A DNA stretch of 64,000 bases from Candidatus Vallotiella adelgis (lineage in GTDB: Bacteria > Pseudomonadota > Gammaproteobacteria > Burkholderiales > Burkholderiaceae): assembly GCF_020541305.1 (NCBI RefSeq), contig NZ_CP047396.1:1054001-1118000 (forward strand). Reading direction: 5' to 3'. The position numbers and the translations under genes are program-made. Each line of letters opens with the position of its first letter. The first letter of the stretch is position 1. Shown here in pieces: positions 20,456 through 31,124 of this stretch. The notes under the pieces were generated by a model. That model saw only the letters and a program-made list of their open reading frames with translations, was not told the origin of the DNA and searched no databases.

Positions 20456-22159
20456 GTCAGTCTGCGCCAGAATCAACATGAACTTTAATAGTGTATCAGG
20501 ATAAATTATGTCTTGACTTTGTTTTAGTCAGTCGCTCTTTCCATTTTACCGATAAGTATCAGTGGCAATACTTAACTATGCTACTTGGAAGACTCTTGAA
20601 CACAAGTGTTCATCGTTGCCTTGATCTTTGCCAATTAATTAGCAATTATGTGCTCATACAAATTAGCAGAAAGCCGCTACTGAGCCGGCACTAAGATGAG
20701 TGCACTATAAAATAGTAGTTATTTATATCGACGATTAAAGGAGATCGCATTTTGATCTCCGACGTCATTTCATGCATATACGAAGTACCTTAACTCCTCC
20801 AAATTGGATCAATATTTATGGGTTGTTTCGGCACTGATTAACTATCTATAGTTAATCGCGCAGCCAGCAATGCTAGACATGTAAATAATGTCGTATATCT
20901 TATGCATGTTTAGTTAGCTCTCGATTTCTGGATATACCCGTATATAATCGGTCCACCCAGGTGGACCCAGAGAGCATCTCATGTAGCAAAGAAGTGTAAA
21001 ACCTTAGTAACTTGAGATCTTCAAGACCAATAAAACGAATATAGAAGATTCGTTAATTCGGTTCGGATCAGAATACTTTTCTGCGTTGCAAAATTTTACT
21101 CAGCATGGCTGTACCCCTACTGCTATAACCGCAGAACAGATATTACTAGGTGCAGCTAAAGTTTAATAGCGGAAATCAGATATCAAAGACCCGCAGTGGC
21201 ATTCCTGATGCCTACTAGGCATGCTCAAGATTTATAAAATACTTGTCGTATAGCATCTATCCATACACTCGCGTTCTTGTGCATCGATCAGATATCGATC
21301 GATGATCTATATCTGATTATCTTGACTAAGATGAATAATACGACGCGCTGTAGATCAGCGTAAAGAATACTTTCTTTACTGTCACTGCCGTATTACCCGG
21401 GAGGGGAGTAGTGAGTCTCTATTAATATTGCATCACTTTATTACTAATATAATTCAGAATTCCTCCTTTGTATAGTTAACCGTTCTTTGCCCGCACCATA
21501 GATGTGATAAGAAAATACACCATAATGAACTATGGAGTCATTTACACCAGCATCGCTAAAAATTTATTTAGTTTGCGCATACACCGCAGATCAATGCCGG
21601 TGTAATGATCGTAAAAGTGATCTGGAGTGGCCTAGATAAAGAAATTCTGCGATCTTCGTAGCTGTGAACATCTGCTATCAACTTGATAGGTTTTTCACCG
21701 ACAAGACTCATACTAATATCAAAGCGTATCAAAACCAACCGATAAACAAGTTACTGGTACGAGGGATAAGCGATAACCAAGCACTGCTTAAATCATTATC
21801 TGGATAGGTGATCGAAACGAGCTATCCCAGGGTCACGGGTAAGTGCTTCGTGTTCACTCGTTTGACTTAATAAAATCAACAATATACTTCGCGCTGCAAT
21901 GTGCTGAGGCATTCTACCTTTGGTAATCAAAGTTCTTAAATTTGACTACTATAATTTCACGGCACTAACTAACTGATTAATAGTACCTTAGATAGTCATG
22001 AAGTGTTATCAAATATTCCAGGGTATTTCCAGGGGATATCCGAGACTTAAACCCATTAAAGCTACGCATTCGCTCAACTATGCGCTATCGTACTGCACGA
22101 TAGTGAAAATAAGTTGTCGTACACGGATTTTATACCATATTTTAGCTTTAGGAATAACG
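20456..22159. other. Gene-free spacer between the EIIA gene and ubiK (1.7 kb)
   Basis: In Burkholderia gshB, gshA, an ammonium transporter and a PII gene normally fill the interval between EIIA and ubiK. None is readable here. Stem-loops occur at 20740-20760 (GGAGATC...GATCTCC) and 20950-20967 (GGTCCACC, CA, GGTGGACC). A plus-strand open stretch at about 21013-21166 (contains FSALQNFTQHGCTPTAITAE) looks protein-like but was not recognised. Confidence 0.55.
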
Positions 22160-22384
22160 ATGAAACAGCGAAACAGTACATTGAACGATCTGAAGGCTTA
22201 CCTCAGAGAGGTACTAAAAAACTCACTAGCAAAAGATGTCGAGCGCAATGTCAAGACAATTTTATTGCAAGGTCTCTCTAGGTTAGATCTGGTCACGCGC
22301 GAGGAATTTAACACTCAATCCCAGATTCTTTCTCGCACACGACTTAGACTCGAGGCACTAGAGCGGCGTGTAGATCAACTATAA
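22160..22384 (+). CDS. ubiK: Ubiquinone biosynthesis accessory factor UbiK (YqiC family)
   Basis: UbiK-family proteins are short coiled-coil trimers that assist the ubiquinone biosynthesis complex. They were formerly described as membrane-fusogenic YqiC/BMFP proteins. From ATG 22160 (TTTAGGA upstream) the 74 residues give an amphipathic helix (LNDLKAYLREVLKN, SLAKDVERNVKTILLQGLSRLDLVT) and the C-terminal coiled coil LSRTRLRLEALERRVDQL, both diagnostic. The frame is open upstream to 21998, but that part is not family-like. Ubiquinol is the electron donor of the CydAB oxidase encoded in this window. Confidence 0.88.
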   Translation: MKQRNSTLNDLKAYLREVLKNSLAKDVERNVKTILLQGLSRLDLVTREEFNTQSQILSRTRLRLEALERRVDQL

Positions 22385-22844
22385 GGAGGGGGGTTGTGCG
22401 TACACGCGGATAAGCAAAGCTAGAGCTAAGGAAGGGCAGTAGCAATGTATAGTGTCACCTATCTAGTCATCCGCATCATACATCTACAGTAGATATTCCT
22501 CATGGAATATCTCAGCACTAGAAATCGCTTACTGTTTGTCGCACATCATATATTAATTGTATAATTAACCCCAGTGCCAGAAAGTTAATATTAGAGTATT
22601 AAGCATCTTAGTGCTGTTCCTTGACAAGGCTATCCGTTCAGCAGCACAGAGACGCATGAGACACCTAGCAAGCTACTTTACACTAGTCAAATTACAATTT
22701 TATAATTTTTCGGTCTGCTGAGAATAGACTCAAGTTTTCTACTGCCGAAAAACAATTATTAGTATTAGTTTCTACCATTCACTCGTTTTCTTGAGGTTTT
22801 TGCGTAGCTATCCGGACATCGGATCACTCAGAGCACCTTGTTAT

Positions 22845-22896
22845 CGAGGGTGCCCTCGCGGCCATCTGCTAAGATGGCCTCACTACATCAGTAGTG
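22845..22896. repeat. Three consecutive perfect hairpins
   Basis: CGAGGG TG CCCTCG (22845-22858), GGCCATCT GCTA AGATGGCC (22860-22879) and CACTAC ATCA GTAGTG (22881-22896) follow one another with a single base between stems and no T-run. Confidence 0.7.
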
Positions 22897-23506
22897 TAAA
22901 TGCTAATTTATATGCTAACCCATAACTAATTGCGTGTTGATACTTAGCACTGCATCGCGCCAATACCCTACCTATTCGGTACTACTCTACACACCCTGTT
23001 GCAAACGATACGAATAGCATTCGGAAATAGAATCGGAATATGCTATGAACAAGGTTTTCATGTTTTAGCGTATTATCATCGATTTTAATCTGGGTGATGA
23101 TATTTATTCGCCTCGGCGAGGCGGGTAGAATGGTAGATTTTCAATCGCCACTATCTAATTCTGCCAGCGACTCGCAACTGTAACACTAGTTACATATGAG
23201 TATATAATTATCTTAAGTTAAGTGCCGGCATATGAGAATTAAGCTATAGCTCACCTTTGTAAAAAATAAATTTTGTGCTTATACGCATGCGTCCCAATAG
23301 AGAGACCTCTCTATAGCTATAGTTAAAAAACTGTATATTTTTTATATTAACCTAATAAAAATATAAGAAATTTATTTATAATATAGTCATGTGACTTTTA
23401 ATAAAGTAATATATCATTCGGATGAATATCCTGAAAAAATCACAAGCATTATATTCGCATCTTCTACAGATTACTGAAAAATATATATTAAAAATAAATA
23501 ACTAAC

Positions 23507-23528
23507 ACCACTTTTTACAGTGGTTTTT
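23507..23528 (+). terminator. Intrinsic terminator
   Basis: ACCACT, loop TTTTAC, AGTGGT, then TTTTAC. It is a short stem with a T-tract on the plus strand. No gene remains upstream for more than 1 kb, so it is probably the end mark of a lost gene. Confidence 0.5.
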
Positions 23529-24040
23529 ACAGCTGCTTCTGTGGCATATTTATAATAGTTCTTATTACTACACGCTATGCGACGTAAAATTACGTAGCGC
23601 ATAATAATTATCAATTTAAGTTACCCGGAGAAATACTAATTTAGTATCAAGATAGCAATCTCACCTCCACTACGATGAGTGACCGATGAGTGACTATCTA
23701 AATAAAATAATACGGATTATAATAAGTTGATCTAGTTATAGCGAGCATAACTCGCCTCATGGGGTATCATTCATGAATGATAAAATCATAGCGCATAGTT
23801 ACGATAACAGCTAGTCATATCAGTCGCAAAATTCGTGAGTCAGCGTTACTACATGCCTACATTCCTCTAATCTATTGCAGATGCGCTTGTTACTACATGA
23901 TGTGGAATATAACCTAATGCTTGCGTAGTACGTTATACTAAAATTCCGAAACTGGCATTTAGAGTAGAGAGGGAAGATAGTCCTAATACCTAACAGCCTA
24001 GCAGTGTCTTTACGGAGCAGCCAGCGGACGAGTCTCCCGC

Positions 24041-24077
24041 GAGAACATAAGTTGTCGAAGACAACCTCATGTTTTCT
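24041..24077 (-). terminator. Stem-loop just after lipA
   Basis: GAGAACAT pairs with ATGTTTTC (one G-T pair) around an inner stem GTTGTC, GAA, GACAAC. It starts about 30 bp beyond the lipA stop but has no clear T-run, so it may be a terminator or an mRNA 3'-end stabiliser. Confidence 0.45.
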
Positions 24078-24106
24078 ACTATGGCATAAGCGTTACTACC
24101 CACTTT

Positions 24107-25093
24107 TTAGCTCTCGATAATACCTGCTCCCTGCGCCTGCATATCTGCATGATAACTAGAGCGTACCATAGCAGCAACAGCCGCATGAGAGAAGCCCATG
24201 GCATAGGCTTCTCTCTCATACATCTTAAAAGTGTTTGGATGCACATACGTGCGAACGGGTAGATGGTACTCGGATGGTTGTAAGTACTGACCAATCGTCA
24301 GCATATCTACATCATGTGCCCGCAAGTCGCGCATAACGCATAGGATATCTTCTTCAGTTTCACCGAGCCCAACCATCAACCCTGATTTAGTTGCAACATC
24401 TGGATGTAGTGCCTTGAAAGTTTGCAATAGCTTTAATGAGTGGGCATAGTCGGAGCCTGGACGCACTGCTTTGTATAATCGTGGCACAGTTTCGAGATTG
24501 TGGTTCATTACATCAGGGGGAGATGAGTTAAGAATTGCTAGGGCACGATCTAACCGCCCCCGGAAATCCGGCGCTAGAATCTCGATCCGAGTTTTCGGCG
24601 ACAGCTCGCGGATCCACCGAATACATTCGGCAAAATGCCAGGCGCCACCATCGCGTAAGTCATCGCGATCTACACTAGTGATCACAACGTATTGCAGTTT
24701 GAGAATGGCGATGGTACGCGCTAGATTCACTGGCTCCTCAGTATCTAGTGGATCCGGTCGCCCGTGCCCAACATCACAAAATGGGCAACGGCGCGTACAC
24801 TTATCCCCCATGATCATAAATGTTGCCGTTCCCTTGCCAAAGCATTCGCTGATATTCGGGCAATTTGCTTCTTCACAGACTGTGTGCAGATTATATGTTC
24901 GTAGAATCTGCTTTACCTTATAAAAGTGTGAGTTTCCTGTTACGGCTTTCACTCGGATCCAATCTGGCTTTTTTAGTTTCTCAATTGGCACGATCTTGAT
25001 CGGAATTCGGGAAGTCTTAGCCTTAGCCTTCTGTTTTTCGTTCGCGTCATAGATAGCAAGAGAGGTATGCATTTCAGATGCATCGGAGGTCAT
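24107..25093 (-). CDS. lipA: Lipoyl synthase
   Basis: LipA is a radical-SAM enzyme that inserts two sulfurs into octanoyl groups on the E2 and GcvH domains. The auxiliary-cluster cysteines ([12 protein letters not shown]) and the radical-SAM triad CTRRCPFCD are intact, followed by [19 protein letters not shown] and MNHNLETV. I prefer ATG 25093 ([11 protein letters not shown]), which matches the length of Burkholderia LipA. The frame is open 18 codons farther upstream. The product is 328 residues. It lies about 100 bp downstream of lipB, as usual. Confidence 0.97.
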   Translation of the reverse strand: MTSDASEMHTSLAIYDANEKQKAKAKTSRIPIKIVPIEKLKKPDWIRVKAVTGNSHFYKVKQILRTYNLHTVCEEANCPNISECFGKGTATFMIMGDKCTRRCPFCDVGHGRPDPLDTEEPVNLARTIAILKLQYVVITSVDRDDLRDGGAWHFAECIRWIRELSPKTRIEILAPDFRGRLDRALAILNSSPPDVMNHNLETVPRLYKAVRPGSDYAHSLKLLQTFKALHPDVATKSGLMVGLGETEEDILCVMRDLRAHDVDMLTIGQYLQPSEYHLPVRTYVHPNTFKMYEREAYAMGFSHAAVAAMVRSSYHADMQAQGAGIIES

Positions 25094-25197
25094 AGCTAGA
25101 TTAGAAACAGAAATTATCATGTTAAAATTCAGTGTAAAAGCAGCCAACTTTTTGCTCAGGAAACCATGGAGTTTCTCATTACAGGCGCTATATCCAG

Positions 25198-25863
25198 CTA
25201 TGTGGTAACGCCGACCGGCGGCAGATTATCTGCCAACCGTTCGACGAGTGTCTGTGCTACGTCATGCCAACACGCTGCCACGCCAAGCGTGGCCATGTCA
25301 ATCGTTTCCAGACCGACGTAACCACATGGGTTAATATCACGGAATGGCTGAAGATCCATCCTCAGGTTAAGGTCCACGCCGTGATACGAATAGCCATTAC
25401 GGATTCTTAGGCCAAGTGCTGCGATCTTCGCGCCAGCATGGCGATACGCGAAACCAGCAGCAATATAAATGCCCGGTGCACCTGGGCGGCGCTCGCCAGT
25501 CACATGATATTCCGCCAGTGTGTCAATCACTGACTGCTCGATACGCATTACTAGGTCACGAACCCATAAATGCCGGCGCCGTAGGTTGATTAATAAGTAC
25601 GCGATAACCTGACCTGGTCCGTGATAGGTAATCTGCCCGCCTCGATCAGCTCGAACTAGAGCAATACCGTTATCTGCGGCTAGCAGATGAGCTGGATCAC
25701 CAGCTTGTCCTAGGGTGTAGACTGGCGGGTGTTCAACTAACCAGATTTCATCTGGAGTGAGTGGTGTACGTCTAGCTGTAAACGCACGCATTGCATCGAA
25801 GCTTACTTCATAGGGATCAACACCGCGCCATCGTACGATAATATCGTTAGATACTGTTGCCAC
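25198..25863 (-). CDS. lipB: Octanoyltransferase
   Basis: LipB moves octanoate from acyl carrier protein to lipoyl domains, the substrate of LipA. The 221-residue protein has the [12 protein letters not shown] motif, the catalytic Lys in [14 protein letters not shown] and the catalytic Cys in [13 protein letters not shown]. The best start is GTG 25863 ([14 protein letters not shown]). Upstream a 1-kb gene-free spacer separates it from the DUF493 gene that is normally its close neighbour. Confidence 0.96.
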   Translation of the reverse strand: MATVSNDIIVRWRGVDPYEVSFDAMRAFTARRTPLTPDEIWLVEHPPVYTLGQAGDPAHLLAADNGIALVRADRGGQITYHGPGQVIAYLLINLRRRHLWVRDLVMRIEQSVIDTLAEYHVTGERRPGAPGIYIAAGFAYRHAGAKIAALGLRIRNGYSYHGVDLNLRMDLQPFRDINPCGYVGLETIDMATLGVAACWHDVAQTLVERLADNLPPVGVTT

Positions 25864-26443
25864 AGCGACTGATCTCAGTGTTGAATTGAATGGACGGAGT
25901 AGGCATAGTTCATCATTTTACTAAAAAGCCAGTTGGTTTTCTAGTGACTATAACTATCAGACCAAAAACTACTACTATGCTTTTCATCGGAAGTCATACT
26001 GAATAGTCTTGATGACTATCATATAATTTATCAGACCGAAGCGATAACGATGCGCTTAGCATCACCTAATTGACAACCTTGTTAGTGCTGTAGTTAATTA
26101 ACACTAACTATTTTCCATGATAAGTGGCTGTGCTGAGCCGATGATACTATCACATAGTTTATCTAAATTGAACATACCATTGATATTTGAATAAAAAAGT
26201 TTCATCGTATATCTATACGCTACACACCAGAATATGCAAAGATAACTAAAATCGTAGTAGTATCTTTTTACGATAAAAAACATTTTTTCCAGATTTCCAG
26301 ATGTTAAAAATATTTAATTAGTACATCTAATACAGTAAATACTACTATAGTATATTAGTAAAGAACCTACTTAGATCTAATAATATTATATAATCTCATA
26401 TATTTTAAAGTATTTTAGATTTTGACAAACTAATTCCATAGCG

Positions 26444-26464
26444 GTTCCTCTCCTTTAGAGGAAC
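26444..26464. repeat. Perfect 8-bp hairpin
   Basis: GTTCCTCT, loop CCTTT, AGAGGAAC, then CTATTTATC. It lacks a clean T-run. Confidence 0.6.
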
Positions 26465-26481
26465 TATTTATCATATGCAGC

Positions 26482-26514
26482 AGCTGCGCGTAGTTATTAA
26501 AACTACGCGCAGCT
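26482..26514. repeat. Perfect 14-bp hairpin
   Basis: AGCTGCGCGTAGTT, loop ATTAA, AACTACGCGCAGCT. The stem is GC-rich compared with its surroundings, has no T-run, and lies in gene-free DNA. Confidence 0.75.
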
Positions 26515-26872
26515 AGAGTTCAAACCCAACTAAATACCGCTTAAGCGTACAAGAAAGTAGAATACGTTAATACCTGATAAGCGTTCTACCACCTGAATAT
26601 TTCCGAAATTTCCGCTACTACCCACGCGACTCGAATTGCACGGCGCTAATTATCTGAGCTGATTCGTTTTAGCTATCGCTTGATAATAGGTTGTACTTGC
26701 ACGGCGCATATACACCCAATTTTAATAACAGTCAGTTTTTTTCGATGATATGCAACGACATCAAAATATACGCTTTATTAGATGGTAAGCTTTAACGACT
26801 AAAGAAAGCAGCGAATTGATGGGTATGATAATTGGGCTTAGAAAATTATTTGAGAATAATGCTCATTTTTTA

Positions 26873-27142
26873 TCAGAGCACGATCTTGACCATTGGGTGT
26901 CCGGTTAAAACACAATATAGGTCATCGAGTTGCACACGACTAGTTATATGGACAGTTACAGTAAGGCAGATGTAGTTGCTTTTCTTAGAGAACCGACTTT
27001 GGACTCGGCTGTCGTCGAACTCGGAATCGAATTCCTGAATTATCTTAACGATAACTTGCTGGAATTGCCAATTCACCTTGCCGATAATCTTAATCGGAAA
27101 GTCCTGAGGAAACTTCAGCAAGACTTCATTAGATAAGCTCAT
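26873..27142 (-). CDS. DUF493 (YbeD-like) family protein
   Basis: A small 89-residue ACT-like domain protein. From ATG 27142 it reads MSLSNEVLLKFPQDFPIKI, then the conserved SKKSNYICLTVTVHITSRVQLDDLY core and the terminal HPMVKIVL. Family members are found next to lipB in many proteobacteria, and their molecular role is not settled. The frame is open 16 codons upstream without resemblance. In Burkholderia a D-amino acid aminotransferase gene usually lies between this gene and dacC. Only 88 bp remain here, so that gene is gone. Confidence 0.88.
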   Translation of the reverse strand: MSLSNEVLLKFPQDFPIKIIGKVNWQFQQVIVKIIQEFDSEFDDSRVQSRFSKKSNYICLTVTVHITSRVQLDDLYCVLTGHPMVKIVL

Positions 27143-27230
27143 AACAGCATTGCTTTGTCCCTTAGTTTGATTAAACTTACCCACCACCACGAGTAGCTCA
27201 GCTTATTAAGCTGATTATTTGATCTTGGAC

Positions 27231-28433
27231 TTACGTATTTTTAACTAGCATCAGTAACGCTGAATCCCATAGGCGGCCAAAGATGCCTGCTCTCGGTACG
27301 GCCTTCAACGATACGGCTGGAAACTGCGTCAGAACTTTGCCATCGGCGACGACCTGTACTGTATTGACTATCTGCCCGTCAGTAATTGAACCAATGAGTA
27401 TATTATGACGCTTGAATATTATCTTGATTTTATTGCGCCATCCCTTCGGAACCGTGATGTATTGATCGCTTTTAACGCCAACTGGAACGTAGTTTTGCTG
27501 GCCCTTATAAAGGCGCGCCGCATTGATGATTTGATTGGCTTTGTATAAACGTACTGTGTCATATGCAGCATAGCCATAGTTTAGCATTTTTAAGCTGTCT
27601 TTTGTACGGTCATACTCTTTTGGAGCGCCCATCATTACACTCACAAGCCGGCGAGATGTATCTGGCGCTTCTGGTAGCGGCCGTTTTGCACTGGCAATTA
27701 GGCAGTAGCCAGCCGCTTTTGTGTGGCCGGTTTTAAGTCCATCTACGCTTGGGTCAATCCATAGTAACCGGTTGCGGTTTAGTTGCTTAATTTTATTGTA
27801 TGTGAAATCTTTAACCCCAAAGATAGAATAATACTCAGGATAGTTCCGAATCAAGTGGATCGACAGCACAGCTAAGTCAGCCGCACTCGTGTAGTGCATG
27901 GGATTAGGCATGCCATTCACATCGGTGTAGTGCGTATTCTTCATGCCAAGCTTCTGTGCTGCATCATTCATCATTTGCACAAAGTGTGATTCGCTACCGC
28001 CAACAAGTTCAGCCAGTGCGATCGCCGCGTCGTTACCTGACTGTACAATCATTCCATATACTAGGTCATGCACAGTTACTGGTTTGTTCGCCTCGACAAA
28101 CATACGTGACTCATCTGTGTGAACGCGACGTATTATTTCGCTCGGTACTATAGTTTGCTCCATCGAGACTTTTTTTGTCTTTAATGCATCAAACACTAAG
28201 TATGCGGTCATCAGCTTAGTCAGTGAAGCAGGCTCGACCCGTTCGTCAGCATTAGCTGAGGCAAGCGTCTGCACACTATTGGCATCGATGAGGACCCACG
28301 AGCGCGCATGTACCGCCGGAGGCGGTGATACTTGTGCGAGCACGTCGTCGGTGGCAAAAATCAGCGTAGTAGGCAGTACACACGCGAGCGTTGCTGCACT
28401 CGTAACAACACCTCGGAAAATAGTCACGTACAT
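27231..28433 (-). CDS. dacC: D-alanyl-D-alanine carboxypeptidase (PBP5/6 family)
   Basis: This enzyme trims the terminal D-Ala from peptidoglycan pentapeptides. The penicillin-binding motifs SLTK (nucleophile Ser), SGN and KTGHT are all present, as is the C-terminal beta domain ending in an amphipathic segment (LWDSALLMLVKNT) that tethers it to the membrane. A signal peptide covers residues about 1-33. I chose ATG 28433 (MYVTIFRG). A TTG seven codons upstream is possible. The product is 400 residues, normal for the family, and indicates a maintained cell wall. Confidence 0.93.
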   Translation of the reverse strand: MYVTIFRGVVTSAATLACVLPTTLIFATDDVLAQVSPPPAVHARSWVLIDANSVQTLASANADERVEPASLTKLMTAYLVFDALKTKKVSMEQTIVPSEIIRRVHTDESRMFVEANKPVTVHDLVYGMIVQSGNDAAIALAELVGGSESHFVQMMNDAAQKLGMKNTHYTDVNGMPNPMHYTSAADLAVLSIHLIRNYPEYYSIFGVKDFTYNKIKQLNRNRLLWIDPSVDGLKTGHTKAAGYCLIASAKRPLPEAPDTSRRLVSVMMGAPKEYDRTKDSLKMLNYGYAAYDTVRLYKANQIINAARLYKGQQNYVPVGVKSDQYITVPKGWRNKIKIIFKRHNILIGSITDGQIVNTVQVVADGKVLTQFPAVSLKAVPRAGIFGRLWDSALLMLVKNT

Positions 28434-30005
28434 AAAAATTGAATCAATATTCAAGAGTAAAAATTTGCGCAGCGAATTATGCTATAGCGATCGCATTAAG
28501 CATTGATGTTGACACGCTGTGAACGAGTACGCCTTTTAAAGGTTATTATACACTCTAACTATCGGAAATTACCTAATACAGATGCAGATTAAACGAAGTG
28601 GACTCAATAAAACGTGCCTCTAGTCACTAGCATGTTGGCCGGGTTGAGCTCGTGATTTATTTTCTACGGATTAATCAAGATTTTCTTTATTTGATTGAAT
28701 AAATCTATATTATTCTAATGCTATAATAGAATAAGATAGATTGATCCATATCTATACAACTTTCTTATCAAGACAGTTTCATAGATATATGATTATCACT
28801 GATATTATCAGGCCGGACACACTTACGGCCAAACTCAGCGTAGCAACATCCTACCAACTGAGTAACTCTAACCTTAATTTAGCTACCTTCGTCTACCTGT
28901 CTATAAGGATCTAAATTGCGATCTGACTGGGGTAGAGTACCTATCAAAGTGAATATCTGCACTTTGTCGACCGTCAGTTGATAATAGCGTACTGATTGTA
29001 TCGGCGCATAAGCTAGTTGCATTAGTTATGGCGAAAAACTATATGGAAAGCGATTGTTAGCGCGATATTTATAGGTAGTCAGATCGCAAATAATCGACCC
29101 CAGAATACAAGATTCTGCTCTAATACTAGATTTCTGAAACACTAGCACCTGTTAAGCTATGCAATCAGTATAATCTAGCTGCTGGGCAGCGCGTACCTGA
29201 CTTCAAGAAATGTGTCGTCTCTGGTTATTGGTTCTGGTGCGGTCTACGAGCGTCTAGTACAGCGCGATGCTGGCAGTATCTAAAGACGAATTTCTTTTTG
29301 GAGGGAGTAAGCTCTACAACGCTAGAGCTAACATACACAGAATAGCTGTGTGATATCCTCAAAGACCATTATTAACAATGGTGCGTATATTACGCGATGT
29401 GCCTAAACTTAGGCCCTCCTCTTGAGCATGAGGATCTTCCCGGATCAGCATCGTTAATAATCGACAGCCCGGGGCCGGTAACAATGTAGGTGTTCTCGCC
29501 GAATAATCGTGTTCCTACATAGACAAATACAATCGTACGATTTAGCATAGAAATGTGGCGGTTTCGCCTGTGCGGTGGCTTATCTAGATTAATCAGTGTG
29601 ACTGGTTCAATTTTACGTCATAGCTTAGATGATTTTTCTATTGCCTGAAGCAGGAAAATCCAGTCAAAAATCTCGAGCTGTGCACTAGTCCAGATAATCA
29701 TGAATGATAAACTGCTGCTTTCCCATATCTCATACAAACTCTACTACACACGTCATAGATGAATATAGTCTAACAGCGTGCCGACCAGTCCTAGACTGCC
29801 CTGCGACCGATCTAGTGCTAGCGGGAGAGTATAATCTGTTGGATAGTCAAGAAAATTCTATACCTGATCACCAAGGCTAGTTCATGTCTTGGCTCTTCCG
29901 AATTGATGATAAGCAGTTGTCAACGCCTCGAAATTTAAAGAGTAAAGGGTTAAGATGGCTTCCACTGTATCGGAAGGCACAGTATAGCCTCGCCATAATA
30001 GCAAG
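28434..30005. other. Gene-free spacer between dacC and birA (1.6 kb)
   Basis: No coding sequence was recognised. A minus-strand stretch at 28811-28874 resembles the first half of a tRNA and is listed separately. Small inverted repeats include GCCTAA AC TTAGGC near 29401-29414. Short open frames around 29880-30130 run into birA in another frame and are not protein-like. Confidence 0.5.
28811..28874 (-). pseudogene. Possible decayed tRNA gene
   Basis: The minus strand contains TTACTCAGTTGGTAGGAT, close to the tRNA D-arm consensus (TAGCTCAGTTGGTAGAGC). No paired acceptor stem, anticodon stem or T-loop could be drawn. It is either a fossil tRNA or chance. Confidence 0.3.
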
Positions 30006-31118
30006 ATGTCCGACTATTTCCCCCACCAAAATTCGTACGGCATTCTGGATGAGACTGCTTCTGGCAACGATACTGGCCTGGCAACAGCTCGTCGTATTGA
30101 AAACGCGCGGCTTCTCCAGTTGCTTGACCCGCAACCCTCGCGCTGGTTACTTGAGGTAGTTTGCGAGACTGGATCGACTAATGCAGATCTTGCTACACAG
30201 CTGAAGAAAGCGCGTGGCATACCATTTGAGCCGAGCGTGCGCGTTGCTTATTCTCAGACGGCTGGACGGGGACGACGTGGCCGGCCATGGTTAGCCACCC
30301 CAAATAATGCGCTGCTGTTTTCGCTGGGACACTTGATGCCGCGCTCACCGGACCAACTCGCTGGATTGAGTCTAGCACTTAGCGCGACAATCGTAGACGG
30401 ACTACGCACTTTGCCGCTGGATGATAGCGGACGACTCTCGCTTAAGTGGCCAAATGACATCTTACTAGATGGTGCAAAGCTAGCGGGCGTTCTCGTAGAA
30501 ACCGCATGGAGTACACGTGATGCCACCGCGCTGGTAGTCGGCGTAGGTCTGAACATCAATGGCACTCATGAGTTACAACAGCAGATCGCATTATTAGATG
30601 AAACGCCTTGCACTACATTACCAATTATAGTCAGCACACTGTCCTTCGCATGGCCGAATGCTGCGCTGACCCCGGTTCTGAGCGCAGTGCTTAATGCACT
30701 GGCAATTGGGCTAGATCGCTTCAGCCAGCATGGCTTTGAGCCGTTCCGCGATATTTGGATTGCCGGGCATGCCTATGCAGGACAGGAGGTCGTCGTCTTA
30801 GAACAAGGCAACGAAATAGCACGCGGTATTGCATATGACGTCAATAAACAGGGACAATTGTTAATATACACGCCACAAGAAGTCCGGGTAATTTCTACGG
30901 GTGATGTATCTCTTCGGCTTGCCGCAAACTTCGATACCTCTACTTCTAGCGGTCGTACCAACGAACTGTTAACAGCTTCCGGATCCGGTGTGGCGCTATA
31001 TTTATCTAGATTGCCCACCGATGGCCTTCTAGCATTTGATACCTCGCTTTCGGGAGCTAGCAAGCGACCAGCCGCCGGATGTGCATGTGAACAACAGCTG
31101 CGCAACGACAACACTTAA
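30006..31118 (+). CDS. birA: Biotin-[acetyl-CoA carboxylase] ligase
   Basis: BirA attaches biotin to the carboxyl carrier protein of acetyl-CoA carboxylase. The catalytic signature GRGRRGRPWLA, the ATP-binding KWPNDILLDGAKLAG and the VVGVGLNIN segment are intact. There is no N-terminal DNA-binding domain, so it is a ligase only, as in other Burkholderia. After the C-terminal domain ending STGDVSLRLAAN the frame runs on for about 63 residues with no family match, stopping 6 bp before coaX. The tail may come from a lost stop codon. It shares a transcript with coaX. Confidence 0.93.
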   Translation: MSDYFPHQNSYGILDETASGNDTGLATARRIENARLLQLLDPQPSRWLLEVVCETGSTNADLATQLKKARGIPFEPSVRVAYSQTAGRGRRGRPWLATPNNALLFSLGHLMPRSPDQLAGLSLALSATIVDGLRTLPLDDSGRLSLKWPNDILLDGAKLAGVLVETAWSTRDATALVVGVGLNINGTHELQQQIALLDETPCTTLPIIVSTLSFAWPNAALTPVLSAVLNALAIGLDRFSQHGFEPFRDIWIAGHAYAGQEVVVLEQGNEIARGIAYDVNKQGQLLIYTPQEVRVISTGDVSLRLAANFDTSTSSGRTNELLTASGSGVALYLSRLPTDGLLAFDTSLSGASKRPAAGCACEQQLRNDNT

Positions 31119-31124
31119 GCCGAC

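Larger units (their letters stand above)
22385..24040. other. Gene-free AT-rich spacer (1.7 kb)
   Basis: A comM/yifB-type gene often follows ubiK in Burkholderia and is absent. Three hairpins lie in a row at 22845-22896. Others are at 23109-23123 (CGCCTC, GGC, GAGGCG), 23297-23314 (ATAGAGA, GACC, TCTCTAT) and 23766-23781 (perfect 16-base palindrome ATCATTCATGAATGAT). A terminator at 23507-23528 is listed separately. No coding sequence was recognised. Confidence 0.5.
25864..26872. other. Gene-free spacer between lipB and the DUF493 gene (1 kb)
   Basis: In Burkholderia these two genes are close or overlapping, so this AT-rich kilobase is unexpected. No protein-like frame was seen. Two perfect hairpins lie 17 bases apart at 26444-26464 and 26482-26514. 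Confidence 0.55.

Noticed and set aside
23340-23500. AT-rich runs suggestive of a replication origin
   Set aside because: No DnaA-box cluster or origin-associated genes (dnaA, gidA, parAB) are nearby. AT richness is general to the spacers.
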